Shown: positions 24,871-33,500 of the stretch, piece by piece
Layout of the letters: every line of letters begins with the position of its first letter
Numbering within the stretch: position 1 is the stretch's first letter
NCBI GenBank assembly: GCA_937995825.1
Contig: CALKJO010000001.1
Span: 171,665 to 235,664 of the forward strand
DNA length: 64,000 bases
Origin: an uncultured Anaerolineae bacterium
Lineage (GTDB): Bacteria; Chloroflexota; Anaerolineae; Aggregatilineales; Phototrophicaceae
Reading direction: 5' to 3'
Position numbers and translations under genes: made by a program
Notes under the pieces: model-generated
The model's input: the letters and a program-made list of their open reading frames with translations, nothing else
What the model was told of the DNA's origin: nothing
Databases searched by the model: none

Positions 24871-25944
24871 ATGTCCGAAGATCGCGTGCAGGAACTTCGC
24901 GCACAAATCGACAAGATCAACCTGGAAATGCTCGATCTGCTGAATGCACGCGCGCGCATCGTCAGCGAGATCGGCAAAATTCACACGCAGATGGGTGTCA
25001 GCCATTACGACCCGCAGCGCGAAGGGCAGATGCTTCAGGCATTGGAGATGGCGAATCGCGGTCCCTTCAGCAACGAGACGATCAAGGCGCTCTTTCGAGA
25101 GATCTTCCGCGCCTCGCTCGCCTTGGAGGAGAGCCAGGCGCGCGCCAAGATGCGCGTTCAGCGCAAATCGCCTGAAGATCGCACCGAGATTGCGCTGCCC
25201 GATGGCACGCGGGTGGGCGATGGCAGCTTCCAGGTGATCGCCGGCGCGTGCGCGGTCGAGAGCTTCGAGCAGATGGATGAAGTCGGCGCGGCATTAGCGG
25301 CGCGCGGCGTCAAGATGATGCGCGGCATGGCATATAAACCGCGCACCTCCCCTTACGAATTCCAGGGCTTGGGCGAGGAGGGGCTGAAGATCGCGCGGCA
25401 GGTGGCGGACAAATACGGTATGTTCGTCGTCAGCGAGATCATGGATCAGAGCCAGATTCCGATGTTCATGGACTACGTCGATATCTTCTGGGTCGGCGCG
25501 CGCAATATGCAGAACAGCTTCCTGCTCAAAGCCGTCGGCAAGGTCAACCGACCGGTCATCCTCAAGCGCGGGCTGTCCGCGACGCTGGAGGAATTCCTCT
25601 ACTCGGCTGAATACATCGCCAGCAGCGGCAACCCGAACATCATCTTGATCGAGCGCGGCATCCGCACCTTCGAGAAATGGACGCGCAACACGCTCGACAT
25701 CGGCGGCGTCGCTGTGCTGAAAGTTGAGTCGCACCTGCCGATTGTGGTCGATATCTCGCACTCCGCCGGACGGCGTGACATCGCCAAGCCGCTCGCGCGG
25801 GTCGCGCGCGCCAGCGGCGCGGACGGGCTGATGGTCGAAGTCCACCCCAATCCGCCGGTCGCCATGAGCGATGCCAAGCAGCAGCTCACCATCCCGGAAT
25901 TCAACGCCCTGATGGACGAGATTCAGCGCCCCGAACTGGCGTAG
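24871..25944 (+). CDS. aroF: Bifunctional chorismate mutase / 3-deoxy-7-phosphoheptulonate synthase
   Basis: 357 residues. The N-terminal AroQ-type chorismate mutase (about 1-90: [30 protein letters not shown]) is fused to a DAHP synthase of the short KDO8P-synthase-like (type I-beta) kind. The latter shows AGACAVES (usually AGPCAVES), [40 protein letters not shown] and [11 protein letters not shown] with the metal ligands Cys, His and Glu. It condenses PEP and erythrose 4-phosphate, the first step of aromatic amino acid synthesis; the mutase domain usually confers feedback inhibition by prephenate or chorismate. AGGGGAGAGAGG precedes the ATG. It ends before a clear terminator. Confidence 0.93.
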   Translation: MSEDRVQELRAQIDKINLEMLDLLNARARIVSEIGKIHTQMGVSHYDPQREGQMLQALEMANRGPFSNETIKALFREIFRASLALEESQARAKMRVQRKSPEDRTEIALPDGTRVGDGSFQVIAGACAVESFEQMDEVGAALAARGVKMMRGMAYKPRTSPYEFQGLGEEGLKIARQVADKYGMFVVSEIMDQSQIPMFMDYVDIFWVGARNMQNSFLLKAVGKVNRPVILKRGLSATLEEFLYSAEYIASSGNPNIILIERGIRTFEKWTRNTLDIGGVAVLKVESHLPIVVDISHSAGRRDIAKPLARVARASGADGLMVEVHPNPPVAMSDAKQQLTIPEFNALMDEIQRPELA

Positions 25945-25964
25945 TCAGCGAATACATCGCACGG

Positions 25965-25996
25965 GTGCCCCCATTCCATTTTGGGGGCATTGTTTT
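25965..25996 (+). terminator. Intrinsic terminator after aroF
   Basis: GTGCCCCC / GGGGGCAT stem (8 bp with one G-T pair), 10-base loop, followed by TGTTTT. It lies 20 bases after the DAHP synthase stop. Confidence 0.75.
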
Positions 25997-26007
25997 AATG
26001 GAAAGCG

Positions 26008-27348
26008 ATGATCATGACTTCCCATCCGCGATTTTCCTCCTTCGATCTGCTGCGCGCATCGCTGCGCGGCGAACCGCCCGACCTGCTCGCGCTGGCGGCG
26101 CAGTGGAAGCGCGATTACGGCGACTTCGTCTATTGGAATCTCTTCCCTTATCCGGCATACGTCGTCAGCCACCCCGACGCGCTGCATGAAATCCTAGTCG
26201 AAAAGGCGGACGCCTTCCAGAAGCCGCCGATCTATAAGACGGCGCTGAGCCGCTTTCTCGGCAATGGGCTGCTGGTCAGCGATGGCGCTTTTTGGCGCAG
26301 GCAGCGTAAGCTGGCTCAGCCGGCTTTTCACCACGCCCGCATCGGCAGATACGCCGAGACGATGGTCAGCGCCGCACAGACGATGATCGCCGGCTGGCAG
26401 GATGGCGCGCCCATCGACGCGCACGCCGCCATGATGCGCCTGGCGCTGGAGATCGTCGCCAAAACGCTCTTCAACGCCGATATCGGCGCGGACGCCGAGA
26501 CGATTCGCGCCAATCTGCACATCATCCAGCGCGAGACGCTGGTGATCGCCTCATCGTTCTTGATCGGGCTGCTCCCTGCCTGGTTTCCCATCGCCGCCAA
26601 CCGCCGCCAGCGGCGCGCCATCCGCGCCCTGAACACTGTGATCGCCCGCATCATCCGCGAACGGCGCGCCAGCGGCGTCGATGAAGGCGATCTGCTCTCG
26701 ATGCTGCTGCTGGCGGCGGACGACGGTCAGCCCATGGCGGATCAGGCGGCGCGCGATGAAGCCATGACGCTGTTCATGGCGGGCTATGAGACCTCTTCCA
26801 ATGCAATGGCGTGGACGTGGTATCTGCTGGCGCAGCATCCAGACGCGGAGGCGCAGTTACACGCCGAACTCGACCGCGTTCTCGCCGGACGCCCACCGAC
26901 GCTCGACGATCTGGCGCGGCTGACCTACACAGAATGGGTCATCCAAGAGTCGCTGCGGCTCTATCCGCCGGCGCATGGCTTCGGGCGTCAAGCCGTGCGG
27001 CGAGTCGAGATCGGCGGGCGAGTGCTGCCCAAAGGGAGCATCATCTTCATCTATCCCTATCTGGTGCAGCGCGACGCGCGCTGGTTCGACCAGCCGGATG
27101 TCTTCAAGCCGGAGCGCTGGGCGGACGACCTGGAGAAACGCCTGCCCAAATTCGCCTATTTCCCGTTCGGCGGCGGCGCGCGCATCTGCATCGGCAGCGC
27201 TTTTGCCATGATGGAGATGCGTCTGATCCTGGCGACCATTGCGGCGCGCTGGCGGCTGCGCCTTCAGCCGGGCGCGCATGTGAAACCGGAGGCGCTGATC
27301 ACGCTCGCGCCCCGCGGCGGACTGCCGATGGTCACAGAGCGGCGCTAA
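26008..27348 (+). CDS. Cytochrome P450
   Basis: 446-residue soluble bacterial P450. The I-helix oxygen-activation motif is AGYETSS, the K-helix ExxR is ESLRLYPP, the PERF-like segment is FKPERWADD and the heme loop is FPFGGGARICIGS with axial Cys394. The WxxxR motif FWRRQRKLAQPAFHH is also present. These features and the GGGARICIG loop are nearest to CYP102/CYP110-like fatty-acid hydroxylases. No reductase domain or ferredoxin is encoded nearby, so it depends on a redox partner elsewhere. The start is the ATG at 26008 after GGAAAG. The stop overlaps the convergent HD gene by 4 bases. The natural substrate is unknown. Confidence 0.93.
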   Translation: MIMTSHPRFSSFDLLRASLRGEPPDLLALAAQWKRDYGDFVYWNLFPYPAYVVSHPDALHEILVEKADAFQKPPIYKTALSRFLGNGLLVSDGAFWRRQRKLAQPAFHHARIGRYAETMVSAAQTMIAGWQDGAPIDAHAAMMRLALEIVAKTLFNADIGADAETIRANLHIIQRETLVIASSFLIGLLPAWFPIAANRRQRRAIRALNTVIARIIRERRASGVDEGDLLSMLLLAADDGQPMADQAARDEAMTLFMAGYETSSNAMAWTWYLLAQHPDAEAQLHAELDRVLAGRPPTLDDLARLTYTEWVIQESLRLYPPAHGFGRQAVRRVEIGGRVLPKGSIIFIYPYLVQRDARWFDQPDVFKPERWADDLEKRLPKFAYFPFGGGARICIGSAFAMMEMRLILATIAARWRLRLQPGAHVKPEALITLAPRGGLPMVTERR

Positions 27349-27881
27349 TTCGCATCGTCGGCGCGCTTGAGCGCCGTCAGCCAGCCAGCCAGCGGATGAT
27401 CGCGCCAGCGTTCCAGTGGATCGGCATGATGCGCGATCAACCAGACCGCCTCCGGCGGCGCGCCCGCCTCGGCTGCCATCTCCGCGCCCCATGCCGGATG
27501 CCCAACATAAACCGCGCACGGTCGCGTCAGCCCAAGCGGTCGGCGCGGATAGCGCGCTGCCAGCCGACTGACCCACTCGGGGGCGAACATATGCAGCGCC
27601 ACCGGCAAGGATCGCCCCCAAAGCGCCAGCGGCAGCCGAATCTTGCCGATGTCATGCAAAAGCGCCGCCACCGCCAGCGGGCGCGGCGGATCAGCATCGA
27701 ACTGCGCGCAAACTCCATACAGCACATTCAGACTGTGCGCCTGTTCGCTGCGGCGCAGCTTCATGAACAGCGCCAGCAGCGGCGCGTCCAGCACTGCCGC
27801 CACCCGCGCTCGTCCCATTTGAGGATCGTAGCCTTCAGCGGCGCGCACGGCGCGCACCGCCTGTCTGAACCGATAGGTCAC
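27345..27881 (-). CDS. HD-domain phosphohydrolase-like protein
   Basis: 178 residues with a metal-dependent HD fold: SEQAHSLNVLYGV (first His), AALLHDIGKIRLPLALW (HD pair) and AHHADP near the end. The HDIGK segment and length are those of small HD proteins related to GGDEF/HD-GYP sensing or nucleotide hydrolysis; the substrate is not evident. The start is a GTG that overlaps the M50 stop codon (GTGA at 27881-27878), so the two genes are translationally coupled. Longer upstream in-frame extensions would run inside the protease gene in another frame and are rejected. Confidence 0.75.
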   Translation of the reverse strand: MTYRFRQAVRAVRAAEGYDPQMGRARVAAVLDAPLLALFMKLRRSEQAHSLNVLYGVCAQFDADPPRPLAVAALLHDIGKIRLPLALWGRSLPVALHMFAPEWVSRLAARYPRRPLGLTRPCAVYVGHPAWGAEMAAEAGAPPEAVWLIAHHADPLERWRDHPLAGWLTALKRADDAN

Positions 27882-28573
27882 AGCCCAGTGAGCAGAGTCC
27901 GCAGCGCTGCGGCTGGCTGCCCGATCAGAATGCCGAAGATCGGGAAGATGCCGATGATCGACAAGAGCAGCAGCGCGAAGAAAATATAGGAGCTGATCTG
28001 CTGATAGCGCTCCCACTGATACGCCAGATCGGGCGGCAGCAGCGCCCATACTATCTGCCAGCCGTCAATCGGAAACAGCGGCAGCAGATTGAACAAAAAC
28101 AGCACGATGTTGAATTGGATCGTCATGAAAAGGATCAGCAGCGGCAGCCGCACTGGGTCGAGATTGGAGCTGAGCGCGATTGCCAGATCGACGCGCGAAT
28201 AGATTCCAAACGCGAAAATCAGCCGCAGCACCAGCGCGAAGATGATCGCGATCAGCAGATTCGCCAGCGGACCCGCCGCTACCGCCGCCAGCCAGCGCCA
28301 GCGCCGATTCTCGCGCGGCATCCGCGTCCAGCTGATCGGCGCGCTGCCCAGAATGCCGAACCCGATCAGCGCGAACATCAGCCAGCCGATCCAGTTGATA
28401 TGCACCAGCGGATTCAGGGTGAGCCGTCCTAAGCGGCGCGGTTCGGGATCGCCCACGCGATACCCGACATAGTTATGCGCAAATTCGTGAAACGTCATGC
28501 CGATGCCAACCGCGATCAGGCTCGCGATCAGCAGTGCGGGGGTCTGTCCTAACAAATGCGTCTCCGCAGACAA
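27878..28573 (-). CDS. Site-2 protease-type (M50) membrane metallopeptidase
   Basis: About 231 residues with at least five TM helices. The zinc motif is HEFAH in GMTFHEFAHNYVGYRVGD and the third ligand is Asp in NLLPLFPIDGWQ. This is the short M50B (sporulation factor IVFB/Rv-type) form without a PDZ domain, intramembrane-cleaving. The start is taken as TTG 28573 after GGGATAGCG; a perfect TATAAT at 28600-28595 places the transcription start only about 15 bases upstream, so a longer N terminus beginning at 28615 would fall outside the transcript. It is followed by the coupled HD gene. The substrate, perhaps a membrane transcription factor or remnant signal peptide, is unknown. Confidence 0.85.
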   Translation of the reverse strand: MSAETHLLGQTPALLIASLIAVGIGMTFHEFAHNYVGYRVGDPEPRRLGRLTLNPLVHINWIGWLMFALIGFGILGSAPISWTRMPRENRRWRWLAAVAAGPLANLLIAIIFALVLRLIFAFGIYSRVDLAIALSSNLDPVRLPLLILFMTIQFNIVLFLFNLLPLFPIDGWQIVWALLPPDLAYQWERYQQISSYIFFALLLLSIIGIFPIFGILIGQPAAALRTLLTGL

Positions 28574-28594
28574 CGCTATCCCAACGACTCGCGG

Positions 28595-28600
28595 ATTATA
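28595..28600 (-). promoter_or_regulatory. -10 box for M50/HD operon
   Basis: TATAAT on the minus strand (28600-28595). No good -35 at 17 bases is seen. The box lies inside the longest possible open frame of the protease and therefore helps to decide the start codon. Confidence 0.45.
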
Positions 28601-28684
28601 GCACGATCTTGCCAACCTAACTGAACACTTTTGCGTACTTCAGTGTTAGAATAAAGCGTAAGTCTTGAGCGGTGCAGCAAACCC

Positions 28685-28933
28685 ATGATCGAGCAAATGG
28701 TGAATCGCAAGCCGATTCAGGTCGGCGCGCTGGTGCAAATGCGCAAACCCCATCCCTGCGGCGGGGATCGTTGGCTGATCTACCGCGTCGGCGCGGATGT
28801 TGGGCTGCGCTGTCAAACCTGCGGAAAGCAGGTGCTGCTGTCGCGTTCAGCTTTTCATAAACAGGTCAAAGCCTGGATCGACGCCGCGGCTGTATCTTCA
28901 CCTGGCGTGCGTCAGCATAAAGGACGAGGATAG
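28685..28933 (+). CDS. DUF951 domain protein
   Basis: 82 residues. The domain is clear: VGALVQMRKPHPCGGDRWLIYRVGADVGLRCQTCGKQVLL with the conserved His-Pro-Cys-Gly and the later Cys-x2-Cys pair that probably form a zinc site, then RSAFHKQVKAW. Function is unknown; family members are small, single-domain and often next to housekeeping genes in Firmicutes and Chloroflexota. Its stop codon shares one base with the GTG of the next gene (TAGTG), so the two are translated together. Confidence 0.85.
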   Translation: MIEQMVNRKPIQVGALVQMRKPHPCGGDRWLIYRVGADVGLRCQTCGKQVLLSRSAFHKQVKAWIDAAAVSSPGVRQHKGRG

Positions 28934-30132
28934 TGAAAAAACGAGTTCTGTTCCTCATGTCCGATACCGGCGGCGGACACCGCGCCGCGGCGGAAGCCAT
29001 CCGCGAAGCTCTCTACCGCCGTCATCCCGGCGAAGTTGAGGCGACCTTGGTCGATGTCTTTCGGGATTACACCCCGTTTCCCTTCAAATCATTCCCTGAG
29101 CTGTATCCCTGGCTGGTCAATCATGGCAAGTCGTCATGGGGAGCCAGCTTCAAGCTCTCCAACACGCGCCAGCGCGCCAAGATTCTCTCCAGCACCATGT
29201 ATATGACGGTCGAGGGCAGCCTCAAACAGATGCTGCGCGATCATCCCGCCGATGTCGTCGTCTGCGTCCATTCGCTGCTGACGCGCCCGACGATGAAGGC
29301 AATGCGGACGCTGGAAAAGCGCCCGCCGTATGTGGTCGTGGTCACCGATCTGGTCTCAACGCACTACTTTTGGTATGACCGCCACGCTGACCGCACGCTG
29401 CTGCCAACACCAATTGCCTATGAGCGCGGTCTGAAGGCGGGCTTGTCCCCCGCAACGATGCGCATCACTGGGCTGCCCGTGCATCCGCGCTTCAACGAGC
29501 AGCTTACGGACAAGCCGAGCGCCCGCGCTGCGCTCAACTGGCATCCGACTCTGCCCACCATTCTGCTGCTCGGCGGCGGCGATGGCATGGGACCGGTCTC
29601 CAAGATCGCCCGCGCCATTGATGAGCGCGCCTTAAACTGCCAACTCGCCATCATCACCGGTCGCAATGAGGCGCTCAAAGCTCAGCTCGAAGCCGCGACC
29701 TGGAGTCAGCCAACCTATATCTACGGCTTTGTCAAGGACATGCCGCGTATGATGGCGGCGGCGGACATCCTGGCGACCAAAGCCGGACCGGCGACCATCA
29801 GCGAAGCCTGTATCGCTGGTCTGCCGATGGTTCTCTACGACGCCATCCCCGGACAGGAAGAGGGCAACGTCGATTTCGTCCTTGAAAACAACGCCGGCGT
29901 TTTCGCCAATCAGCCGCGCGCCGCCGCTGAAACCATCGAGCAGTGGCTGCATGAAGGCGAGTCCGCCCTGCGCGCGCGCGCCGCCAATGCCCGCCGCGCC
30001 GCCAAGCCCAACGCAGTCTGGGAGATCGCCGATGAGGTCTGGGAGTATGCCCACATGCCGCCGATCCCAACTCAAGCGCGCAAAAAATTCACCCTCAAAG
30101 ATGTCGCTGAGCAGATCGGGCTCGATCTGTAA
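28933..30132 (+). CDS. MGDG synthase-like diacylglycerol glycosyltransferase (GT28)
   Basis: 399 residues in two Rossmann domains. The acceptor domain starts VLFLMSDTGGGHRAAAEAIREAL (lipid-binding Gly-rich loop of MGDG synthase/UgtP). The middle has VCVHSLLTRPTM and VVVTDLVSTHYFWYD. The UDP-sugar domain has LLLGGGDGMGP, YGFVKDMPRMMAAADILATKAGPATISEACIAGLPMVLYDAIPGQEEGN, the donor-binding signature. It likely adds glucose or galactose from a UDP-sugar to diacylglycerol, making glycolipids at the inner membrane face. The GTG overlaps the DUF951 stop. A GT39-type gene starts 24 bases downstream, so glycolipid and surface sugar synthesis may be linked. Confidence 0.9.
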   Translation: MKKRVLFLMSDTGGGHRAAAEAIREALYRRHPGEVEATLVDVFRDYTPFPFKSFPELYPWLVNHGKSSWGASFKLSNTRQRAKILSSTMYMTVEGSLKQMLRDHPADVVVCVHSLLTRPTMKAMRTLEKRPPYVVVVTDLVSTHYFWYDRHADRTLLPTPIAYERGLKAGLSPATMRITGLPVHPRFNEQLTDKPSARAALNWHPTLPTILLLGGGDGMGPVSKIARAIDERALNCQLAIITGRNEALKAQLEAATWSQPTYIYGFVKDMPRMMAAADILATKAGPATISEACIAGLPMVLYDAIPGQEEGNVDFVLENNAGVFANQPRAAAETIEQWLHEGESALRARAANARRAAKPNAVWEIADEVWEYAHMPPIPTQARKKFTLKDVAEQIGLDL

Positions 30133-30155
30133 GCGGCTGATGCCCAGCTCTCGGC

Positions 30156-31685
30156 ATGAGATGGCAGCCTGACCCGACGACGCTGGCATTTATGCGGCGG
30201 CTGGCGCTGCCGTTCATGCTCGCATGGCTCGGCGCACGACGGCTGCTGGCATGGTCGCTGCGCCATCCGCTCGCGGCGATCCTCATCCTGGCAGCGGCGC
30301 TACGCATCGGCGCGCTGACCGCGCTCTATCCATCCCTGTTCGCCTTCGAGACGACCGGCGCGGTGCATGGCTCGGAGAGCTTCGACCGCTACGCCCAGAA
30401 TCTGCTGGCGACCGGCGTCTACGGCTTGCAAGCGGGCATCCCCGACGCGACTCTGCCGCCGCTCTACAGCGCATTTTTGGCAGCCGTTTACGCAATTTTG
30501 GGGCGATCCGGCTGGGCGGTTGGGGTGGTTCACACGCTGCTCGATCTGGCGTCGATCTGGCTGCTCTATCGCATTGGCGCGGCGCTGTTCGTGCGTGTCA
30601 CCCTGCGCTGGCGCACCGTCGGGCTGATCGGCGCGCTGGCGTATGCCTGCTATCCTTATCTGATCTTCCAGAATCTCACCCTGATCGACACGCCGCTGTT
30701 CATGCTCATCCTGCATGGCTTCGTCTACACCCTGATCTTGCTGCGCGAACGAATGCGCTTCGACGCGGGCAGCGGGCGGCGGGCGGCGCTGGCAGGGCTG
30801 CTTTTGGGCATGGGGATGCTGCTGCGCCCCGTCCTCGCGCCGCTGGCAGTCCTGATCGCGCTCTGGTTCCTAACGCGGCGGACGCCCGCGCAAACCATCA
30901 TCCGCCTGCTGCCGGTCGCGGTCATCGGCGCGCTGATCGTGCTGCCCTGGTCACTGCGCAATACCGCTGTCTTCGGGGTGTTCGTGCCTGTCGCGCTCAA
31001 CGGCGGCGGCAATCTCTATCAGGGCAGCAACCCCGATGTCGTGCCGTATCTGCGCGCCGGCTATGATGCCCAGTGGATAAGCCCAGAAGGGGCGGGCGCT
31101 GTCCCCGACAGCGAACGACACACGCCGCAGCGTGATCAGGCGCTCGCGGATGCAGCTTGGGCGTATCTGCGCGAAAACCCACCCGCGATCCCCGAACTGC
31201 TCTGGGTCAAATTCTGGACACACTGGAGCATCGACGTGTTCCCGCGCCAGAATCCCAAGCCGGGCGAACGCCCGCCGCTCGATCAAGTGCGCCGCACAGA
31301 GCGTGACGGTCAGCTTACGCTCGAAGGCGTTGTCGTGAGCGATCCGGTCACGGTCTATGACACGCCGTTATTCGACCTGATCGGACGCTGGCTGCACCGG
31401 CTGTATTTCGGGGGATGGTTCGGTCTGGCGCTGATCGGGTTCGCGCTCAGTCTGCGCTGCCCGCGCGAATTGGCGATTTTGGGGCTGATCCAGCTTAACA
31501 TGACGATGGTTTACATGTTCTTTCATCCATCGACGCGCTACCGCGCGCCGACTGACCCGCTGCTCTTTCTCTTTTCAGCGTATGCGCTGGTCTGGCTCTG
31601 GGAAGCCTGGCGCAGCCGCCGTCAGCCTATCTCGTTGAACACCCTCGGCGCCACCAGCCACACCAGCTTGCCGCGCAGCGGATGA
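30156..31685 (+). CDS. GT39/PMT-like polytopic glycosyltransferase
   Basis: 509 residues with about ten TM helices. After the first helix the external loop contains GSESFDRYAQNLLATGVYGLQAG and LPPLYSAFLAAVYAI, the layout of GT-C enzymes of the ArnT/PMT family with its acidic catalytic loop. Such enzymes transfer a sugar from polyprenyl phosphate to lipid or protein on the outer face. A large soluble loop lies at about 295-400 (RTPQRDQALADAAWAYLRENP region). It starts 24 bases after the GT28 gene. Its 3' end overlaps the convergent SixA gene by 64 bases. Donor and acceptor are unknown. Confidence 0.78.
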   Translation: MRWQPDPTTLAFMRRLALPFMLAWLGARRLLAWSLRHPLAAILILAAALRIGALTALYPSLFAFETTGAVHGSESFDRYAQNLLATGVYGLQAGIPDATLPPLYSAFLAAVYAILGRSGWAVGVVHTLLDLASIWLLYRIGAALFVRVTLRWRTVGLIGALAYACYPYLIFQNLTLIDTPLFMLILHGFVYTLILLRERMRFDAGSGRRAALAGLLLGMGMLLRPVLAPLAVLIALWFLTRRTPAQTIIRLLPVAVIGALIVLPWSLRNTAVFGVFVPVALNGGGNLYQGSNPDVVPYLRAGYDAQWISPEGAGAVPDSERHTPQRDQALADAAWAYLRENPPAIPELLWVKFWTHWSIDVFPRQNPKPGERPPLDQVRRTERDGQLTLEGVVVSDPVTVYDTPLFDLIGRWLHRLYFGGWFGLALIGFALSLRCPRELAILGLIQLNMTMVYMFFHPSTRYRAPTDPLLFLFSAYALVWLWEAWRSRRQPISLNTLGATSHTSLPRSG

Positions 31686-32107
31686 TAAGTGTTGATGTCC
31701 ACCCGTGCCATGCCGCCTTTCTTCAGTTCGATCATCGCGCCGGTCAGTTCGCAGATCGTCTGGCTGAAATCCGGCTCATGCCCAACGAAGATCGCTTCAT
31801 CGTCGCGCCCCATATCGCGCACCAGCGCGGCGGTCACCGCTGCATTGAATCCCGGTCCGACTTCGCTGCGCACCTGCACTGCCACGCCCAGCACCTGCCC
31901 AAGAATGTCTGCCGTCTGCCGAGCGCGAATCAGTGGGCTGCTGTACAGCCGCGATGGCTTGACGCCGAGCAGTCGGAGCGCCCGCGCCGCCCGCCAGACG
32001 CGCTGCGCGCCAACATCCGTCAGCTTGCGCTGATGATCTGGGATGCCTAGAATTTCGCGCGACTGCGCCACTCCATGCCTGAAAAAATACAGCCGCATCA
32101 TCATCAT
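31622..32107 (-). CDS. sixA: Phosphohistidine phosphatase SixA-like
   Basis: About 161 residues, histidine phosphatase superfamily. LYFFRHGVAQ carries the RHG motif with the phosphoryl-accepting His; RLYSSPLIRARQTADIL holds the second Arg pair, and AIFVGHEPDFSQTI the second catalytic His. No insertion is present between motifs, as in short SixA proteins, which dephosphorylate phosphohistidine on signalling or PTS-type proteins. Four consecutive ATG codons (32107-32096) precede MRLYFF; I use the first of them. The last 64 bases overlap, antisense, the 3' end of the PMT-like gene. Confidence 0.85.
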   Translation of the reverse strand: MMMMRLYFFRHGVAQSREILGIPDHQRKLTDVGAQRVWRAARALRLLGVKPSRLYSSPLIRARQTADILGQVLGVAVQVRSEVGPGFNAAVTAALVRDMGRDDEAIFVGHEPDFSQTICELTGAMIELKKGGMARVDINTYHPLRGKLVWLVAPRVFNEIG

Positions 32108-32306
32108 TCCGTTCACAGCGCGACATTTTGGCTTGATCATAGATGAAAATAAGATAAGTAGAATAGAGCCTAATTGTTAAAACGTCTTTTCAAATCGATT
32201 AAGGCATTCTCAATGCAATTGCCCTGACTCCGCCTTTACAAACGGCACACATGTTGGTATATTTCTCTCTCAAGACATCGACATTATCGGGTGTATACCC
32301 TTGGCA

Positions 32307-32330
32307 GGCACAGCCATTGCTGTGTCTTTT
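32307..32330 (+). terminator. Hairpin with T run in the greA leader (candidate attenuator)
   Basis: GGCACAGC and GCTGTGTC form an 8-bp stem (one G-T pair) around a CATT loop, followed immediately by TTTT, 52 bases before the greA ATG. The greA leader of Escherichia coli also contains a terminator that makes short leader RNAs; whether this is comparable is inference. Confidence 0.5.
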
Positions 32331-32381
32331 ATGTCTTAGAGTGGTGAAACCGCGTTTTTACTAAAAAGGAGCCGCTGAATT

Positions 32382-32855
32382 ATGTCGACTCAAACGCAGT
32401 ATCTGACCGCTGAAGGGTTGAAACAGCTCGAGGAACGGCTGAAATTCCTGCAGGAGGTTCGTCGTCCGGAAGTCGCTGAGCGCCTGCGCCAGGCGCTTGA
32501 AGAGGGAGGTGACTTGAGCGAAAACGCTGAATATGAAGATGCCAAGAATGAACAGGCGTTCGTCGAGGGCGAGATCATGCGCCTGGAAGGGATTCTGCGC
32601 GGCGCGCAGATTATTGAAATCACCGGCAGAAAAGATATGGTCGTGCTGGGATCAAAAGTGACCGTTCAGGAACAAGGCAGCAGCACCAAAGAAGTCTATT
32701 ACCTGGTCGGCTCAGCGGAAGCTGACCCAAGCGCGGGCAAAATCTCCAGCGAAAGCCCGCTCGGAAAAGCGCTGCTCGGCGCGAAAAAGGGCGATAAAGT
32801 CACCGTGCAGGCTCCCGCCGGTGAGATCGTCTTCGTGATTAAGTCCATCGGCTAG
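32382..32855 (+). CDS. greA: Transcription elongation factor GreA
   Basis: 157-residue factor that rescues backtracked RNA polymerase by stimulating transcript cleavage. The N-terminal coiled-coil domain (1-80) has LKQLEERLKFLQ and at its tip GGDLSENAEYEDAKNEQ, which carries the acidic pair that enters the polymerase secondary channel. The C-terminal FKBP-like domain has VVLGSKVTVQ, YYLVGSAEADPSAGKISSESPLGKALLGAKKGD, a classic GreA signature. AAAGGAG lies 8 bases before the ATG. It is monocistronic or leads into the CDP-alcohol transferase 38 bases on. The leader contains a terminator-like hairpin at 32307. Confidence 0.96.
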   Translation: MSTQTQYLTAEGLKQLEERLKFLQEVRRPEVAERLRQALEEGGDLSENAEYEDAKNEQAFVEGEIMRLEGILRGAQIIEITGRKDMVVLGSKVTVQEQGSSTKEVYYLVGSAEADPSAGKISSESPLGKALLGAKKGDKVTVQAPAGEIVFVIKSIG

Positions 32856-32892
32856 GCTGTCCTCACGCGGACGCCTGCGTTCCATTTTCACC

Positions 32893-33495
32893 ATGACACC
32901 GCCACCCACCACCTTCTCCGATCGCGTCCGCGCCGCTCTTTCGACAGTGACTGCGCGCGCCGGCATGGCAGTGCATCGCGCCGGCATCCATCCCGATACC
33001 CTCACAATTGTCGGGCTGATCGTGGTGGCGATTGGGTCTGCCTTTATCGCCTCCGGCGCGCTACAATGGGGGGGGCTGTTGCTGCTGGCAAGCCTTCCGC
33101 TGGACGCGCTCGACGGCGCGGTCGCGCGCGCAATGGGACGCCAGGATCGCTTCGGCGCGGTGCTGGACTCGACGCTCGACCGCTACGCCGACGGCTTGAT
33201 CTTCGGCGCGCTGGCGTACTATTTTGCGTCGCAGAATCAGCTCGGCGACCTGCTGCTCGCGCTGGCGGCGCTGATCGGCAGCTTTGCCGTCAGCTACGTG
33301 CGTGCGCGCGCGGGCGAAGCGGGATTATCGGTCAAAATCGGGCTGTTCTCGCGCTTCGAACGGGTGATCGCGCTGCTGCTGGCGCTGCTGATCCCGCCGC
33401 TGCTGATGCCGGGGCTGTGGGCGCTGGCAGTAGGGACGAATATCACCGGCGTGCAGCGCTTATGGTTTATCTATAAACATCTGGATCGAGGTTAG
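32893..33495 (+). CDS. CDP-alcohol phosphatidyltransferase
   Basis: 200-residue membrane enzyme with about six TM helices. The catalytic CDP-OH-P motif is complete: DALDGAVARAMGRQDRFGAVLDSTLD, fitting D-x2-D-G-x2-A-R-x8-G-x3-D-x3-D, and binds the CDP-lipid and two metals. It joins CDP-diacylglycerol to an alcohol such as glycerol 3-phosphate or inositol phosphate; TITGV and KIGLFSRFERV near the end resemble the inositol-phosphate/PgsA group, but I cannot fix the acceptor. It is followed 5 bases later by lgt, so lipid and lipoprotein synthesis genes are clustered. Confidence 0.9.
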   Translation: MTPPPTTFSDRVRAALSTVTARAGMAVHRAGIHPDTLTIVGLIVVAIGSAFIASGALQWGGLLLLASLPLDALDGAVARAMGRQDRFGAVLDSTLDRYADGLIFGALAYYFASQNQLGDLLLALAALIGSFAVSYVRARAGEAGLSVKIGLFSRFERVIALLLALLIPPLLMPGLWALAVGTNITGVQRLWFIYKHLDRG

Positions 33496-33500
33496 AAGCT

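Noticed and set aside
26811..27989. 392-codon plus-strand frame overlapping the P450 and HD genes
   Set aside because: Arg/Ala/Ser-rich shadow; it crosses two real genes and has no domain.
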